Below are positions 41,960 to 54,139 of a DNA stretch of 64,000 nt, one piece after another. Made by a program: the position numbers and the translations under genes. The notes beneath the pieces were generated by a model. That model was not told the origin of the DNA. It saw only the letters and a list, made by a program, of their open reading frames with translations, and ran no database searches. The first letter of the stretch is position 1; every line of letters begins with the position of its first letter. Origin of the DNA: Meghimatium bilineatum (taxonomy: Eukaryota > Mollusca > Gastropoda > Stylommatophora > Philomycidae); NCBI GenBank assembly GCA_034231615.1, contig CM067322.1, forward strand, positions 53,734,802 through 53,798,801, in the 5' to 3' direction.

Positions 41960-42300
41960 GTCGTAACGACATTCTGGGCTTGTAGTTCAGGGTACAAACA
42001 ATAGGGCCAATGTATTTTTTCCCAGCATGTCGTAGGAGGCGACTACGGAAAGTTAGGAATAGGCAGACACCCTGATAAATTCGTCACTGCATGTTTTTTC
42101 TCGAGTTGTTACTTTTGTCTTTTCTCACATGGTCCCCGTAGATCACAAGAGATGCAAGCTTGCGGACATTGTACCTCTGTCCTTTTGTGACAGACTCATA
42201 GGTGTCTGGGAATGCTAGTTGTACTATTACACAGATGAGTCAACTGACAGAAGAATTAGTTAGAGCAGAAGTGTATACTACGCTCCTGACGATTATGGAA
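41960..42300 (+). mobile_element. dispersed repeat family C
   Basis: Blocks gcatgtcgtaggaggcgact, ctcacatggtccccgtagat, ttgcggacattgtacctctg and caactgacagaagaatta match 33940-34345. It runs into a 53-bp triplication. Confidence 0.7.
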
Positions 42301-42452
42301 TACATCTTTGCTGGAATGTCTCCTTTAGGAGACTAAACATGATTATACTCAAATACATCTTCGCTGGAATGTCTCCTTTAGGAGACTAAACATGATTATC
42401 CTGGAATACATCTTCGCTGGAATGTCTCCTTTTGGAGACTAAACATGCATCC
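42297..42452. repeat. 53-bp tandem triplication with a hairpin
   Basis: Three copies start at 42299, 42352 and 42405. Each contains tctcctttaggaga, a perfect 6-bp stem with a 2-nt loop region (one copy has tcctttt). Confidence 0.93.
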
Positions 42453-42994
42453 ATAATCCAACTTCCCAAACACAACCATGCCTTTGAGACAACAAACCAT
42501 ATAAAAGTTCAGGTGATATAAATTCTGGTGTTTTTCCCATATGTTCTGCCTCATCATCTTCATGATTATTGGCAAAGTGGTCTCAGTGTGTGTATATAGA
42601 AGGCATGTTCTACTATAATGTGTTCATTCATCTACACACATGAAATCCTGCAACCATATGGTTGTATTAATATTGATCACATTAAATATTATAATCTTTA
42701 TGAATGAATAATTTAGATTACACACATGCGGATATAGAAATGTCGGACTACGGGCTTCACAGAAAGGGTCGGCTGTTAGCAAAAATAGTCAAGATTTCCG
42801 AAGATTTCCGGTACATTTTATTTACCAAATCCCTCTCACGAATAGTCCTGTTTGCTGATCTCACTCATCTTGGCGGATGTAACAGATAATTTTTTCACTT
42901 GTCTCATGGCAGTTGTTAATAAGGAAACAGTTATTATCCGTGGCATCATTTGTCTTGTGTTCAGGAGGTTGAGTACTCAATCCCGAGTAGTCGC

Positions 42995-43272
42995 GTCTTT
43001 TTTTTACAAGTAAAGTAAAGTAACCCATAGCAATTATTAATGCCGTAGGGGTGTGAGATGTTAGCGATCTCACATTTCAGAGCTCTGCAAATGAGGGCGG
43101 TAGCCATCTTCTCTCTCTCGCAGTCTTTACTTCCCGGATTAACCCGGTACCCATTTAAGGCTGGGTCGACCTGGGAGCCTTTGCGCTCTGAAAAATATTC
43201 CGCCTCAATTGGGGAATGAACCCAGGACAACTCATATGCGAAGCCAGTGCGCTACGCGGCTGCCTTGGGTAC
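42995..43272 (-). mobile_element. tRNA-derived SINE-E, reverse strand
   Basis: Read on the minus strand it begins cccaaggcagccgcgtagcg. It has an A-box-like tagcgcactggcttc, then ctgggttcattccc (B-box), and a body containing caggtcgacccagcc and gggtacc. It ends in ttactttactttacttg and an A-run. It is a complete-looking element. Confidence 0.85.
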
Positions 43273-44210
43273 AATCGAATGAATACTGTAAAACGACTTA
43301 TATCCTAGGCAATGCTGAGTATGTGTGTATGTATATAAGTTATAGCGGAAGCTTGTTAGACTACTAAGATTTGTAGAAAAATATTTTTTTTTAAACGGTA
43401 GTGTCGTTTTGAATCAAAAGTGGGATTCCAAACATTTCTGCGATCAAGCAGTTTCTTCTGAATTATTCGCTTAAATGTGTGATTACGAATTTATAAACGG
43501 ACTATAGCTATGAAAGTGCATAATATGATTGGCACTTTTGGTAGGCGACATCGCACCTCTCCAACTGGGGCGGAGAATATATAGAAAATCCGAGTACAAT
43601 GAAGTAAATCCTCAATTCTTTGAGCATTTAAACAGCGAGACTGTTCATTTTTGTCCTTATTTTACCGTTTATTTTTTATTCAACCACGTTTAAAAAGTTA
43701 TATCATGTTAAAGTCATCATTCGTTTCATAGCCATTCTTTCAATTTCAAACGCACTGTACATTCAGCACATAGGCCTAATCTATAAATATAACCTAAATA
43801 ACATGTATATATGACAAAATATCTTGTAATGACTGCTTCAAATATCATCTAGGTGTATTCTACCTTCAACTCGTCTCCCTTGAATTCAGTCAAGCGTGTT
43901 GCAAATATCCCAGAAGCGATTTGTAAATAGATGTAAATTAAATCAAGGGTGTGTTACATGTATTGTAGAGATTTAAATAGATTGTTACTTTATATAGGTG
44001 GCCACGCCGAATGCTATGTCTGTGCCGTTCATGTTTCTGTGACTATAATAAATGGTGATTTCCGTGAATGTTTTTATATTGAATTAAAATCTTCAGGTCC
44101 AGGGCAAACACGTTTCAGCATGTCGAACTCTGACTAAACAGAACCGTTTGATGTGTAAAATGTGATATTGTCAATGTTCAGGTGAAGTTGCTTGTTTGGT
44201 CTTTACTTCC
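43272..44210. other. no recognised feature
   Basis: AT-rich DNA without family matches or significant ORFs. Confidence 0.45.
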
Positions 44211-44214
44211 TAGA

Positions 44215-44840
44215 ACAAGGAAGATTGCGAAGTGCTGGACACTCATGTGTCATGTGACGTATTCCTTCCAGAACGTTGTCTTCCCAATGAACTCTCTGAA
44301 ACTCTCTCTGTCTTGGGCGATGTGGCTTGCATTTTCTAGCGATGTATTCATGTTATCTTTAATGTCGTCAGTCCATCGTCTTCTTGATCTGCCCTTTCTC
44401 CTCTTCTCAGGTACTCTTCCCTCCATTATTTGTCTTTCTAAACAGTTATGTCTCTTTATATGACCAAACAGGCGTAGTTTTGTTATTGTGTTTAGTAACC
44501 AACACTCTGGAATATTCAATGTGTTTATAATATCTGAGTTTCTGATTTTATCCTTCCATGATATTCTAAGTATCTTCCTGTAGCATTTCAACTCGAAGGC
44601 GTTGATCCTCTTTGCCGCTGTGTTACTTAGAGTCCATGTTTCACAGCCGTATGTTGCAACCGGAAAAATAAAAGTTCGTAACATTAGCACTTTCGTTTCT
44701 ATTTTGTTGTTTTTCCATATGTTTTTCAGCCGTGTTATTTTGCAATATGCCATTGCCAATCTCTTCCTTATTTCTGCCATGCAGTCTCCTGCACCGTTGA
44801 TGTTTGCTCCTAAGTATTCAAATTTATCTAAACGCATGTA
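44215..44840 (-). mobile_element. LINE RT C-terminal copy, inverted relative of 22743-23620
   Basis: A 195-codon open frame (DKFEYLGANINGAGDCMAEI to WKEYVT) matches the 22743 copy almost residue for residue, with a short deletion (ITKLRLFGH instead of ITKRKLRLFGH). It is truncated just before the FEYLG block. Confidence 0.93.
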
Positions 44841-45325
44841 TTATATGCAATCAGTGAAGTAATCTAACCAGACAAAAATTAGACATATGAGATCAACACT
44901 AGATGTGTGTGGTCAGTCGTTAAACATTGAAGGATATCTTGAGGAAAATAACTGTGCACTTGTGAACCGATCAAAGCCGTAGATAAGGAATGTATTAGGG
45001 GTCAAAACCTCACTTTCTAAATGTGAACATAACATTTAGTCGTAGGAAGGAAACTAAAAAAAATTACATGTAATTTCAAACTGCTTTAACTGTCTTTAAT
45101 TATTTTCTTAAAACAAGATCACCGAAATAAATAGAGATAATGCTAAAAATACTAATGACAATTAACAATTACCATTTTTCTTAGGTAAACTTGCACCCAT
45201 TACCGAAGTCGTATTTCTTTCCCTGAAACCGGTTGTTGGTTGTGTAAAAATGAAATTCAGACAATATTAACTAACAACTTGTTTTTATTGTAATATATCA
45301 AAGTAAAATCGCAATTGAAAGCCTA
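44840..45325. other. no recognised feature
   Basis: Unique-looking AT-rich spacer. Confidence 0.4.
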
Positions 45326-45331
45326 AGCCCA

Positions 45332-45497
45332 CCGCCGAAGACGGATGTGTCGGGCCATTTGCCCAAATAAAACGGCGACACAACGTATTTCCATTCTCTG
45401 GAATACATCCTGCTGGAAATCTAGTAGGACCGTGATCCTGCTGTAAGGGAGATCCAGCGGGAGTTTGAGAATGAATGCTGAAGAAGAAGAAGAAGAA
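45332..45497 (+). mobile_element. SINE-A copy
   Basis: Complete, from cgccgaagacggatgtgtcg to gaagaagaagaagaa. Very similar to 36303-36464: both have tggaatacat and gaccgtgatcctgctgtaag, so they form a subfamily. Confidence 0.92.
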
Positions 45498-45744
45498 CGT
45501 CAAAGAATAACACAGTCTTCAGTGAATCGTATCAGTTATGTAGACAACCTACAACACTCAACAGGAACCATTGATTCAATACTTCCGTCAATGCATGTCC
45601 GTGTTATCTATGAAAGTTACGCTAGTATAACAATGGATATCAGCTCATTATAGCATCGCTGGCAATAAAAATATGTAAGGATTAGCAGAGGCAAAAGGTA
45701 ACTTTCCTTGGGTTCATATACTTCAAAGATTCAGAAAGACATCA

Positions 45745-46180
45745 TCATCATCAGGTACCATGCCTGGTGGCGTAGGTGGTCATGGCTCTCCACAGCTCTC
45801 TGTCCACAGTATTATGTATCAAAGTCGTTGCTGTTTTCTTGCCGTGCCAGGTTGTCAAACTGTCTAATATTTTCTCACGTTGTCGCCCTCTGTCACTGGT
45901 GCCTTCAATCTTGCCTGTTGTGATTATGTTCTCTAAACCTGCCTGTCTCATGAAGTGGCCAAAAAAAATAAGATTGCCTTTTTCTTATATTGTTGATTAA
46001 GGTCCGTTTCGCATTTAACTCTTTCAACACCTCTACAGTAGTTTTTCTGGCAGTCCATGGTACTCTCAGCATTCTTCTGTAGAACCACATCTCTGTTGCC
46101 TCCAATCTCCCACTATTCAGTTTGTTTATTGTCCAAGACTCGCACCCATATGTTAGTATAGGGGTTATATAGCACTACAG
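45745..46180 (-). mobile_element. LINE RT C-terminal remnant
   Basis: The minus strand reads EATEMWFYRRMLRVPWTARK, TTVEVLKELNAKRTLINN, RKRQSYFFWPLHETG and RELWRAMTTYATRHGT across two frames. It is the inverted counterpart of 34345-34640. Confidence 0.88.
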
Positions 46181-46244
46181 AACTCTCTTTCTCACCTCTA
46201 ATGACAAGGTCTTATTACACAGTATATTTTTCATTTTTCTGAAA

Positions 46245-46370
46245 GGAACCTTATAGAGATCTCAAACAAACTGTGAGCACCCTTACAATGCCCTCAAACA
46301 AAATTTGAGGAACCTTCCAACGATCTAAAAAAAAATTGGGGAATTTACAATGGCCTCAAACAAACTGCTC
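46245..46370. repeat. degenerate tandem repeat
   Basis: Recurrent ctcaaacaaact, gaggaacctt and ttacaatggcc blocks with a period of roughly 30-40 bp, three to four units. Confidence 0.6.
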
Positions 46371-47030
46371 TATACATGAGTAATATACGACTAGATGACC
46401 AGTAATTGATCGTAAACAAGAAGTATGACCATAAATATTCAAGACAGTATTGTACTCTGGGCAAACTCAAATGTGCTTTGTATCTTTCACAAGTTGACCA
46501 AGCGAATATATGCTTAAAGTTTCCATAGTGGTCCTGTTTTATAAGTATCTCGTCATTTCCCCCTCTTATTCTTCTCTACACGTCCTACGATTGTATGCAC
46601 ACAAGCTACTAAATGATAGAGGTAACCGTATCTGTTTTCCAAGAGTATGGAAGGAAATAACCAATTAAGTTAAAGGCAGGAATGTTTCTTTAGTATGCAC
46701 CATGCCTACTCAACATAACATGCAAAGAAACACACCAGTATTTACAAACTCACAATAATTTAACCTCGTTTCGAGGTCGGGTAACAATTTGTGTACAAAG
46801 TTTGCATATAATTTGTTTATGTAAGTTGTAAATAATATGACATTAAGTGACTATTATTACTCAAATAATCTCTAAATTCTTCCCAGATCAACAACCTGCG
46901 ATGTATTCAGGGTCGTAGATGCTTCTTCAGTGAGGGAAGATGGTTTACTTGAAGTATAAGTCATTCGCAGTTTCCTAGTGTGATTTCTTCATTTTCATGA
47001 GAAAGGTGGTGACCTATTACGAAAATTCGT
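46370..47030. other. no recognised feature
   Basis: Unique-looking sequence before a G-tract and minisatellite. Confidence 0.4.
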
Positions 47031-47081
47031 TAAAGGTTGGGGGGGGGGGGGAAGAAAGGGGATTTACTCAACTTTTGTGCT

Positions 47082-47422
47082 AAATTTCTAGTATTAGAAG
47101 TCACCCAACTTGTGGCTAAATTTCTAGTATTAGAAGTCACCCAACTTGTGGCTAAATTTCTAGTATTAGAAGTCACCCAACTTGTGGCTAAATTTCTAGT
47201 ATTAGAAGTCACCCAACATGTGGCTAAATTTCTAGTATTAGAAGTCACCCAACGTGTGGCTAAATTTCTAGTATTAGAAGTCACCCAACTTGTGGCTAAA
47301 TTTCTAGTATTAGAAGTCACCCAACTTGTGGCTAAATTTCTAGTATTAGAAATCACCCAACTTGTAGATAAATTTCTAGTATTAGAAGTCACCCAACTTG
47401 TGGCTAAATTTCTAGTATTATA
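47082..47422. repeat. 36-bp minisatellite, about 9.5 copies
   Basis: Units of ctaaatttctagtattagaa, gtcacccaacttgtgg. G-tracts lie about 40 bp outside both edges (47040-47051, 47453-47466). The flanks plus one unit have a relative at 55107-55200. Confidence 0.97.
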
Positions 47423-47548
47423 AATCATGTTCTGAATTCCTTAATGGGGATTTGGGGGGGGGGGGGTGTATGGCCATCACAGCCCTTCTCCACCCCCATC
47501 TATATTTTTGAATGTGTATAACAACAAGAAGAGAAAAGTCTTTAGCGA

Positions 47549-47706
47549 TCGTGAAAGCATCTCTCCCATGCATCATCTCCCTGTATCTGATCTCTGTGAT
47601 TGTATGATTTGTTCTATGTCTCGTGAAAACACCTCTCCCATGCCACTCCAGCATCTCCCTGTATCTGATCTCTGTCATTGTATGATTTGTTCTATATCTC
47701 GAGAAA
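47549..47706. repeat. 72/81-bp tandem duplication
   Basis: Two units share gtgaaa.ca.ctctcccatgc and ctgtatctgatctctg. The second has 9 extra bases. Confidence 0.85.
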
Positions 47707-47984
47707 CAATAAACACAAACAATGTCAAACCAACATGACAAATTGTATATCGATTGACACAAACACGTATCCCTATATAAAGAATTCGATAACTGGTTCA
47801 GATATGATCTTTAGAGTCAGGTCGTGGTATCGATTGATGTCACATCTGTTTGTTATGGAAGCAGTTGTCAATCTAGCTTTATATTTCTGAAGGCAATTGC
47901 TCTAGCTGTACATTCACAGTAAGACATCAACCGTTTGTAAAGCGATTAAAAGTTAAATATATTTTATTATTGTAATGGTTTTGC

Positions 47985-48110
47985 GTTACCTCGGTGGTTT
48001 GTAGACTGACATTATTCTCGGGTGATTTAAGGTTCGATTTCCAGTTGGAAATATTTTAAAATGCGTGATGCTGACCTCATCATTCCTAGGTACTCTGTTG
48101 GAAAATAAAA
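47985..48110 (+). mobile_element. tRNA-like SINE fragment
   Basis: Contains cctcggtggtttgtagactg, then 30 nt further taaggttcgatttccag (B-box) and a body ending near aaaataaaaaa. Not a functional tRNA. Confidence 0.5.
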
Positions 48111-48539
48111 AATACAGGGCTAGCACCCTTTCATCTTAAGCCCCAAAGGCATAGTATGAGTAGAGCAATATATGCCGGCTTCTGTGTCAGAGGGGTTAGT
48201 GGGGTCAGCCTCATAAACAAAACGTCTTCGAATTTGCTTCCGGTTCAATGCACAGACAAGTCGACCATTAATATTGTACTGCAAAAGCAATTGAATGTGT
48301 AAGTAGTAAATGTAAATTCAACAACAGTTAAAAAGAAATTTCCTTTACATGATATTTTTAATTCATAACGTTCAAACAATTGGACGTATTGTGTAGTGTT
48401 ATTGCTGATTATGCCAATATATTTGCTCACCAGTATTAGCGTTATTTAAGCCCAACATGCGCGCGTGTGGCAACCGAGACTTGGACTTCTAGTTCGAGGT
48501 GCAAAAAAGGAACACTGTATTCTTTCCATGCATATCGTA

Positions 48540-48800
48540 GAAAGCGAACAACTGAACAGAATACATGAACCAAATTGCAGACACTGCAACGTACAGGAGG
48601 AGACTGTCGAACGCCTACTACTGTAGTGTCCAAAACTAACAGATCCGCCGAGAACTACTACCACCGCTTCCAACTATGCACAACACACTCTACACAACTG
48701 CACCACAGCTGAGGAAAACCTGTGTATTCGCCAGAAATAGATAGGCTGTCAAGAGCTTCTTGCTCACAGCGAAAAGGGATTGAGTCATGATCATCAGCCA
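48540..48800 (+). mobile_element. LINE 3' end with Cys/His segment
   Basis: The plus strand encodes EPNCRHCNVQEETVERLLL, then a stop where the 7720-8690 copy has Gln, followed by the same 3' UTR (acacaactgcaccacagctg, ctcacagcgaaaagggattg). Confidence 0.85.
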
Positions 48801-48814
48801 AATTTCCATAGTGT

Positions 48815-49125
48815 TTCTGAGAATCTTATTGACTATTCCCATGAGAATCTGATTGACTGTTCCCATGAGAATCTTATTGACTGTTCCCATGAGAATCTTA
48901 TTGACTGTTCCCATGAGAATCTTATTGACTATTCCCATGAGAATCTGATTGACTGTTCCCATGAGAATCTGATTGACTGTTCCCATGAGAATCTGATTGC
49001 CTGTTCCCATGAGAATCTGACTGACTGTTCCCATGAGAATCTGACTGACTGTTTCCATGCTAATCTGACTGACTGTTCCCATGAGAATCTAATTGCTCCC
49101 ATGAGAATCTAATTGACTGTTCCGA
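48815..49125. repeat. 24-bp minisatellite, about 13 copies
   Basis: Units of gactgttcccatgagaatct plus gatt or tatt. It begins right after the LINE 3' end (gattgagtcatgatc). Confidence 0.95.
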
Positions 49126-49275
49126 TACTACAAGGTCTTTGCTTTCGTATTGAGACGCCACTATTTTTGCAATCTGTCTGCTGCTTCATTTGGTGCTAGA
49201 ACGCTGTATTCAGTGATCCATTGCAAGGTCACGCTGATTGAATATATGAGATTAGACTGTGCCGCTCGTGGACCC

Positions 49276-49530
49276 GAGATGAAAAGTACAGAATAGTTAT
49301 ACTGTTACCCGCCAAGTGCGTCGTAAAAGGCAACTAAGAATTTTTTAGCGTATGTTGGGGTAGAATAGGGCCAAAGTCACACTGAAGCAATGTTGAAGTC
49401 AAATGTGTCATGCTGAAAGGCGCATAAATCGCAGTTAATCTGTAAACCATGACACAATTCATTCCATTCTCTGGACAATATCCTACTGATGGGTAGTAGT
49501 TTGAGAATGAACGAGAGAGAAGAAGAAGAC
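49276..49530 (+). mobile_element. SINE-B copy
   Basis: Long form with gacccgagatgaaa, aagtgcgtcgtaaaaggcaa, aatcgcagttaatctgtaaa, ccatgacacaattcattcca and a gagagaagaagaag tail. Confidence 0.75.
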
Positions 49531-49711
49531 TGTACGCTGCTCATTCTACATAGATGATGTCTTGATTTTCATATGGGATCTGTTTAAGCCACTCCAAAAT
49601 GCACATTCATTAATTCAGTAGATTTTAGACATTAAATAAATAAGAATTATCTTCATTTATTTTTATGATTCCTACTTGAATTTACTTGAATAAGCTATTT
49701 GAATGAATATA

Positions 49712-49878
49712 TTCTGCCGAAGACGGATGTGTCGGGCCATTGGCGCAAATAATACGGCGACACAACGCATTTCCATTCTCTGGACTACATCCTGCTGGAA
49801 ATCTAATAGGACCATGGTCCTGCTACAAGAGAGATTCAGTGGGAGTTTGAGAATGAACGCTGAAGAAGAAGAAGAAGA
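49712..49878 (+). mobile_element. SINE-A copy
   Basis: Complete, with gccgaagacggatgtgtcgg to (gaa)n. Near-perfect target duplication: gaatgaatatattct on the left and gaatgaatattgttct on the right. Confidence 0.92.
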
Positions 49879-49879
49879 A

Positions 49880-51340
49880 TGAATATTGTTCTGTTTCTCT
49901 GCTATTTATGTTTACGAGAATGCCTTTAGGTCCTTATAGTACGAATATGAATGTTCCATGTTTGTGTTTCTGACGATACTTCAATACTTACGGGATGATA
50001 GTTGTTGCTGTAATAGTCCTTGTCTCGACTAGTCCGCTCTCAATTACTTGAGTACACAGTTGAATGTCTTCACATGTTGTTCAAGTATGGAAAAACCTGT
50101 TTACACGAGTTTACTTGAACAAAATAGACATGATTTATTTTTTTATGGTTTTTGTTCCGTGATATCAACCTGTTGGTGTATTAAATCAGTGAATCTCCTT
50201 GATGTCTTCAGCCTCTGCTTTATAATTTTATTAATAGCCCCACTAGAGTCACACATCTCATAGGTAAACATAGCACAGGTATAACGGATATCACTAATAT
50301 AAATGACACATAAAAAAAAAATTGGTGATCTTGAAAGCCGAGCCATCGGTTTAAGAATTAATTGCTGATAATGGGTAACTGTTTCTGCTGTCTGGAGCAC
50401 AAATTTTCACAAGTGTAGGTAGTTTTCCTTTGTTGACTGTTTTATCTATGAATTTTGTTTGGATATTTGGTTAGTAAAAATTATATTAAGGAGGTGGTCC
50501 AATGTGTTAACCAGTTCCCTCTCTTGTGGTAGATTATATTTATCATACATTTTCGTCTATGTTTAAGAGAGAGACAGTTATTTTTGTCCTTTTGTTTGTT
50601 TTAATGTGTTAATAAGTACTTTATTTGGGTGTTTATTATTCTGAATCTTGTATTTTTCTACCGCTTCTGTTAGTGTTCTTTTCCGTCTGATATCGGGGGT
50701 TTTAGCATTCTTTTCATATATCTCACATATTAATGTGGGTATTGATCACTTACCTCCACGAATTAGTCTTGGTTCTACACACGATATAGAGATGAGATGG
50801 TAGTGTTGCTTACAATGGTCTGGAGGAGATGGTTATAATCTATTACTATTTCACAAAGCCGAAATACAGTTGGCGAAGAATTTGATTGTTCTTCCCCAGT
50901 TCTTCGATTGCAGTCAAACTTGTCCTGTGCCAACCACTTCCAAATCAATCAATCAATAAACCCGTAACCCTTCAGGGTCGTAGTAGTACCGCATTGGAAG
51001 CTTCAGCACACAGTCCTCCAACGAAGTATATCTTCAGCGATGCGGATGAGTGTGGAAATATGTGTGTGATTATCCATTGTAGTATTTCAGTGTGCGAAAG
51101 GTTTAGCTAGTGGTGCCCACATAAGTGTCTAAATTGAAGTGAGTCAACGATGTCTTAAGTGTGTATTCAAAGAACTGCTTCTGTCCTGCGCGAGCCAGTC
51201 TGGAATTCTCCCTATAGCCTTTTCTGTATGCAAACATAAATCTTTCATTCAGACAAAAAGACTTACACAGCAGGACATTGTTTCAGTGTTTGAAATACAT
51301 AATGGAGAAGCACTACATGATGATCATTAAATACCAATAA
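49880..51340. other. no firm feature
   Basis: AT-rich DNA with short open frames lacking motifs. The string aacccttcagggtcgtagta near 50968 partly recurs at 46909, suggesting another low-copy repeat. Confidence 0.35.
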
Positions 51341-51344
51341 CTCT

Positions 51345-51605
51345 TGAATGTAGAACCACTTTGTAATTTACGTACTGCTGATACTATCCATCTTCTGATT
51401 GTCTCGGATTTAAAACTCCAAGAACTGGAATCAAAGTTGGAAGTAGTTAGTACGAAACATGGCATGCAAATTATAATTGATAAGAGAAAAATATTGGTGA
51501 CCAATAATATCAAGCAAGACCCTACGAACATCCTGCTACAACGGTCACTATTTGGAAGAAGCTACCACTTTCAAATATCTCACAAGGAAGATCTCACGAA
51601 CACCC
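51345..51605 (+). mobile_element. decayed LINE RT fragment
   Basis: The plus strand reads LRTADTIHLLIVSDLKLQEL, ESKLEVVSTKHGMQIIIDKR, aligning with the FADDIDLI...LQEL...GMEINTEK block of other copies. The catalytic Asp-Asp is mutated (TADT). It ends near (ttc)n. Confidence 0.75.
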
Positions 51606-51639
51606 TGCTTCTTCTTCTTCTTCTTTATTAATAGGAATT

Positions 51640-52720
51640 GCGAGCGATTAGCTCTTACTTCCTATGTTTAGTGGAATGGTTTCTCAGAGCATTCCTTCAT
51701 ACCCAAGAGACTTCAACTTTCGACTTACCACAATGACTATTGAAGGAGCCTTCTACATGCAACGGGACGAGCTGATAGCATGCTTGCGTTACCCATTGCA
51801 TGGCTTTCCTCTGATGAAGCGCTTCTAAGCCAGCGAGCTATTCCTCGTGTTGAAATATCATTTCAATGCCACCTTTCGTGTCCCTAGGTCCCAGACCGAA
51901 TTATTTCTGTATGAGCCGTGTTGGGCAACGGCGTCAGTCCAATTAGACTCAGGGTAGATACATCTTTCCAGACGAGGTGCCGCTTTACGAAACCGTTGGG
52001 AGGTCTGGGATGTGACCTGTACGTTTCTCACGCACTCACCTCGTCCGTCTGTGATAGCCTTCCATTGCATCGTCAGACGCATCCGGTGTTTTAACTCCGC
52101 CATTGCATTTTTTATCATTCAAAGAAGTAGGTAGATTGTGCTTATCTCGGACGAAGAGCTTCACATTCTATACACAAATATCGTGTAAGAAAGACATCAT
52201 TACCTTCTATGCGTTGGGTACTGAATCCAATTCTCTCTGTATGAGCCGTGTTGGAAATATAGAACGTGAACCCCTTACCTATTGATATTTACATGATATA
52301 CCCAACCTCACAAATGACCTTAGAATAGCAATTTCAAATTATAGTAATATATAATGTTACATGCAATCCATTAGATACGTGAGAGGGAATGTTATAATTA
52401 AAACATTATTTTACAAGTCTTCCAACTACTGAGATCATATCTGTGGAGTAGTTTGCAGATACGTGAAGTATATGAAACGCATTAGTACTAGACTTTATCA
52501 ATAAGGAGCATGGTGTTAACTCTTGTATGGATAATTAACTCAATAGGCTAGACTGTTACTCACTTTACGAATTGTAGATATTATCGCTCCTAACTGTTCG
52601 CTGTATCTGATTGTGATTTATGTATTGTAACACATATTCTCTCAAGTACTGCAACATTGACCCGCACTCTTGAGAAACAATAGCTTATAGCCTAACATGG
52701 TCAGATCAATGCGGGCATCG
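51640..52720. other. low-copy repeat pieces, no gene
   Basis: The string tctgtatgagccgtgttgg occurs twice (about 51906 and 52236), suggesting two copies of one unidentified element. Otherwise nothing recognised. Confidence 0.4.
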
Positions 52721-52734
52721 TTTTGTTTGCATTT

Positions 52735-52850
52735 GTTCTCAAACTTCCCTAGATCTCTCTTGTAGCAAGATGTTCTTACTAGATTTCCAGCCGTCTCGCC
52801 GTTTTATTTGCGCTAATGACCAGACACATCATTCTTCGGTGATGGTAACT
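52735..52850 (-). mobile_element. SINE-A fragment, reverse strand
   Basis: Contains ttctcaaacttccctagatc, agatttccagc, cgccgttttatttgcgctaa and agacacatcattcttcgg, without the ctggactacatc block. Confidence 0.75.
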
Positions 52851-52954
52851 AATACGTTCGTCGTTTTTACTATATCCACTGAGCGACGATCATTTGTAAC
52901 CATACAGTTAGTACGTAAGACCAGTTATGTCAAATAATTGGTTCTCTTACTTAC

Positions 52955-53050
52955 ACACTGGCCACCAATTCAAGTGCTCCGCCCTCCGCTCCAGCAGCCA
53001 TCCCAGTGTATGTAGACTCAGAGTCCCCGTCAAGTGTTGGTTGTGTGATC
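52955..53050 (-). mobile_element. family G fragment
   Basis: Contains caagtgctccgccctccgct and ccagcagccatcc, matching the reverse strand of family G (compare 57228-57250). Confidence 0.6.
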
Positions 53051-53540
53051 TTCGGGACTTTCCAAAAAAAATTAACTTTTCCTTCCCTTATCTCTAGATA
53101 CTCCCATTTCTAACATTCTCTGTATGTGTACATTCTCAGCCACATTGATATCATCTGCATCTTGGTGACACTGGTCACCAAGCTCTAAGCTAATCACCGT
53201 TACGCGTGCTTGACCATATGCCGCTGTCTTGCATCGCTATCGACATAGCTACATTTGCCCAAACTGTGGGTATTAAAAGAAGGGAACACAGTAGAGCATT
53301 GCAGGCGATTTGAAAGAGACAAAGAAAAAAAAACGAAAAGAGAAGTTAGACTGCTTTTCGTCATCTAAAGACATTTTTATTTCTGTTCACAATACATCAT
53401 GTTTCTCGGAGCCCGTATTAGACTCTTCAGCCATCTGAGAACACAAAAACATCAAACTTAATGACTTTTTCATTGCCATGTTCATCTTCTCTTGCGAAGG
53501 AGCAACACCGAACAACTTGAACTCATCGAGATCTTTGTAT

Positions 53541-54134
53541 GGGCTCATCATAATTTACATCACCAATTTTTTTTGGCAATGTTTGACCAACCACCCCCTC
53601 CCCCTCCTTGTCAACAACGTGTAAAGAATTATGAAACCCAAATGGATAATTATGTCCAAAAATGTGCACACATTTAAATTTTTGTTTGTTTAGAAAATGT
53701 GCGAAGAACGTCAAATGTTTTCACATTTAAAAAAAATCAAATTCGCACACTTTGATTAGTGTATATAAATTCACACACTTTGATTGGTGTGTGCACATTC
53801 CCCACACTTTGATTGGTGCATACAAATTCCTACACTTTGATTGGTGTATACAAATTCACACACTTTGATTGGTGTGTGCACATTCGCTCACTTTGATTGG
53901 TGTGTGCGCATTCGCACACTTTGATTGGTGTGTGCACATTCGCACACTTTGATTGGTGTGTGCACATTCGCACACTTTGATTGGTGTGTGCACATTCGCA
54001 CACTTTTATTGGTGTGTAAAACCGTTTTTGTTGACGTATACTTTTGTTAACTTCTCTTCTCTTCTTGCCAAATGTTTACCTTCCCCTCTCCCCACCCACC
54101 ATCCTAATTGTTGACGCACTTTATGTAAGTCTCC
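53541..54134. mobile_element. family M TIR element with minisatellite core
   Basis: The left end gggctcatcataatttacat and the right end (complement ggagacttacataaagtgcg) converge on the gtcaacaatt block. Inside are a C-rich tract and ttgtcaacaacg, as in 37572-38340, around a 28-bp tandem array. No target duplication found. Confidence 0.6.
53740..54018. repeat. 28-bp minisatellite, about 10 copies
   Basis: Units of attcgcacactttgattggt plus gtgtgcac. Confidence 0.96.
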
Positions 54135-54139
54135 GTAGA

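Noticed and set aside
47030-47428. 132-codon ORF of NTRNLATSWVTS repeats, resembling a repetitive structural protein
   Set aside because: 36-bp minisatellite with G-tract flanks, also open on the other strand.
53492-53714. Proline-rich short ORF near 53580
   Set aside because: Comes from the C-rich subterminal tract of a TIR element.
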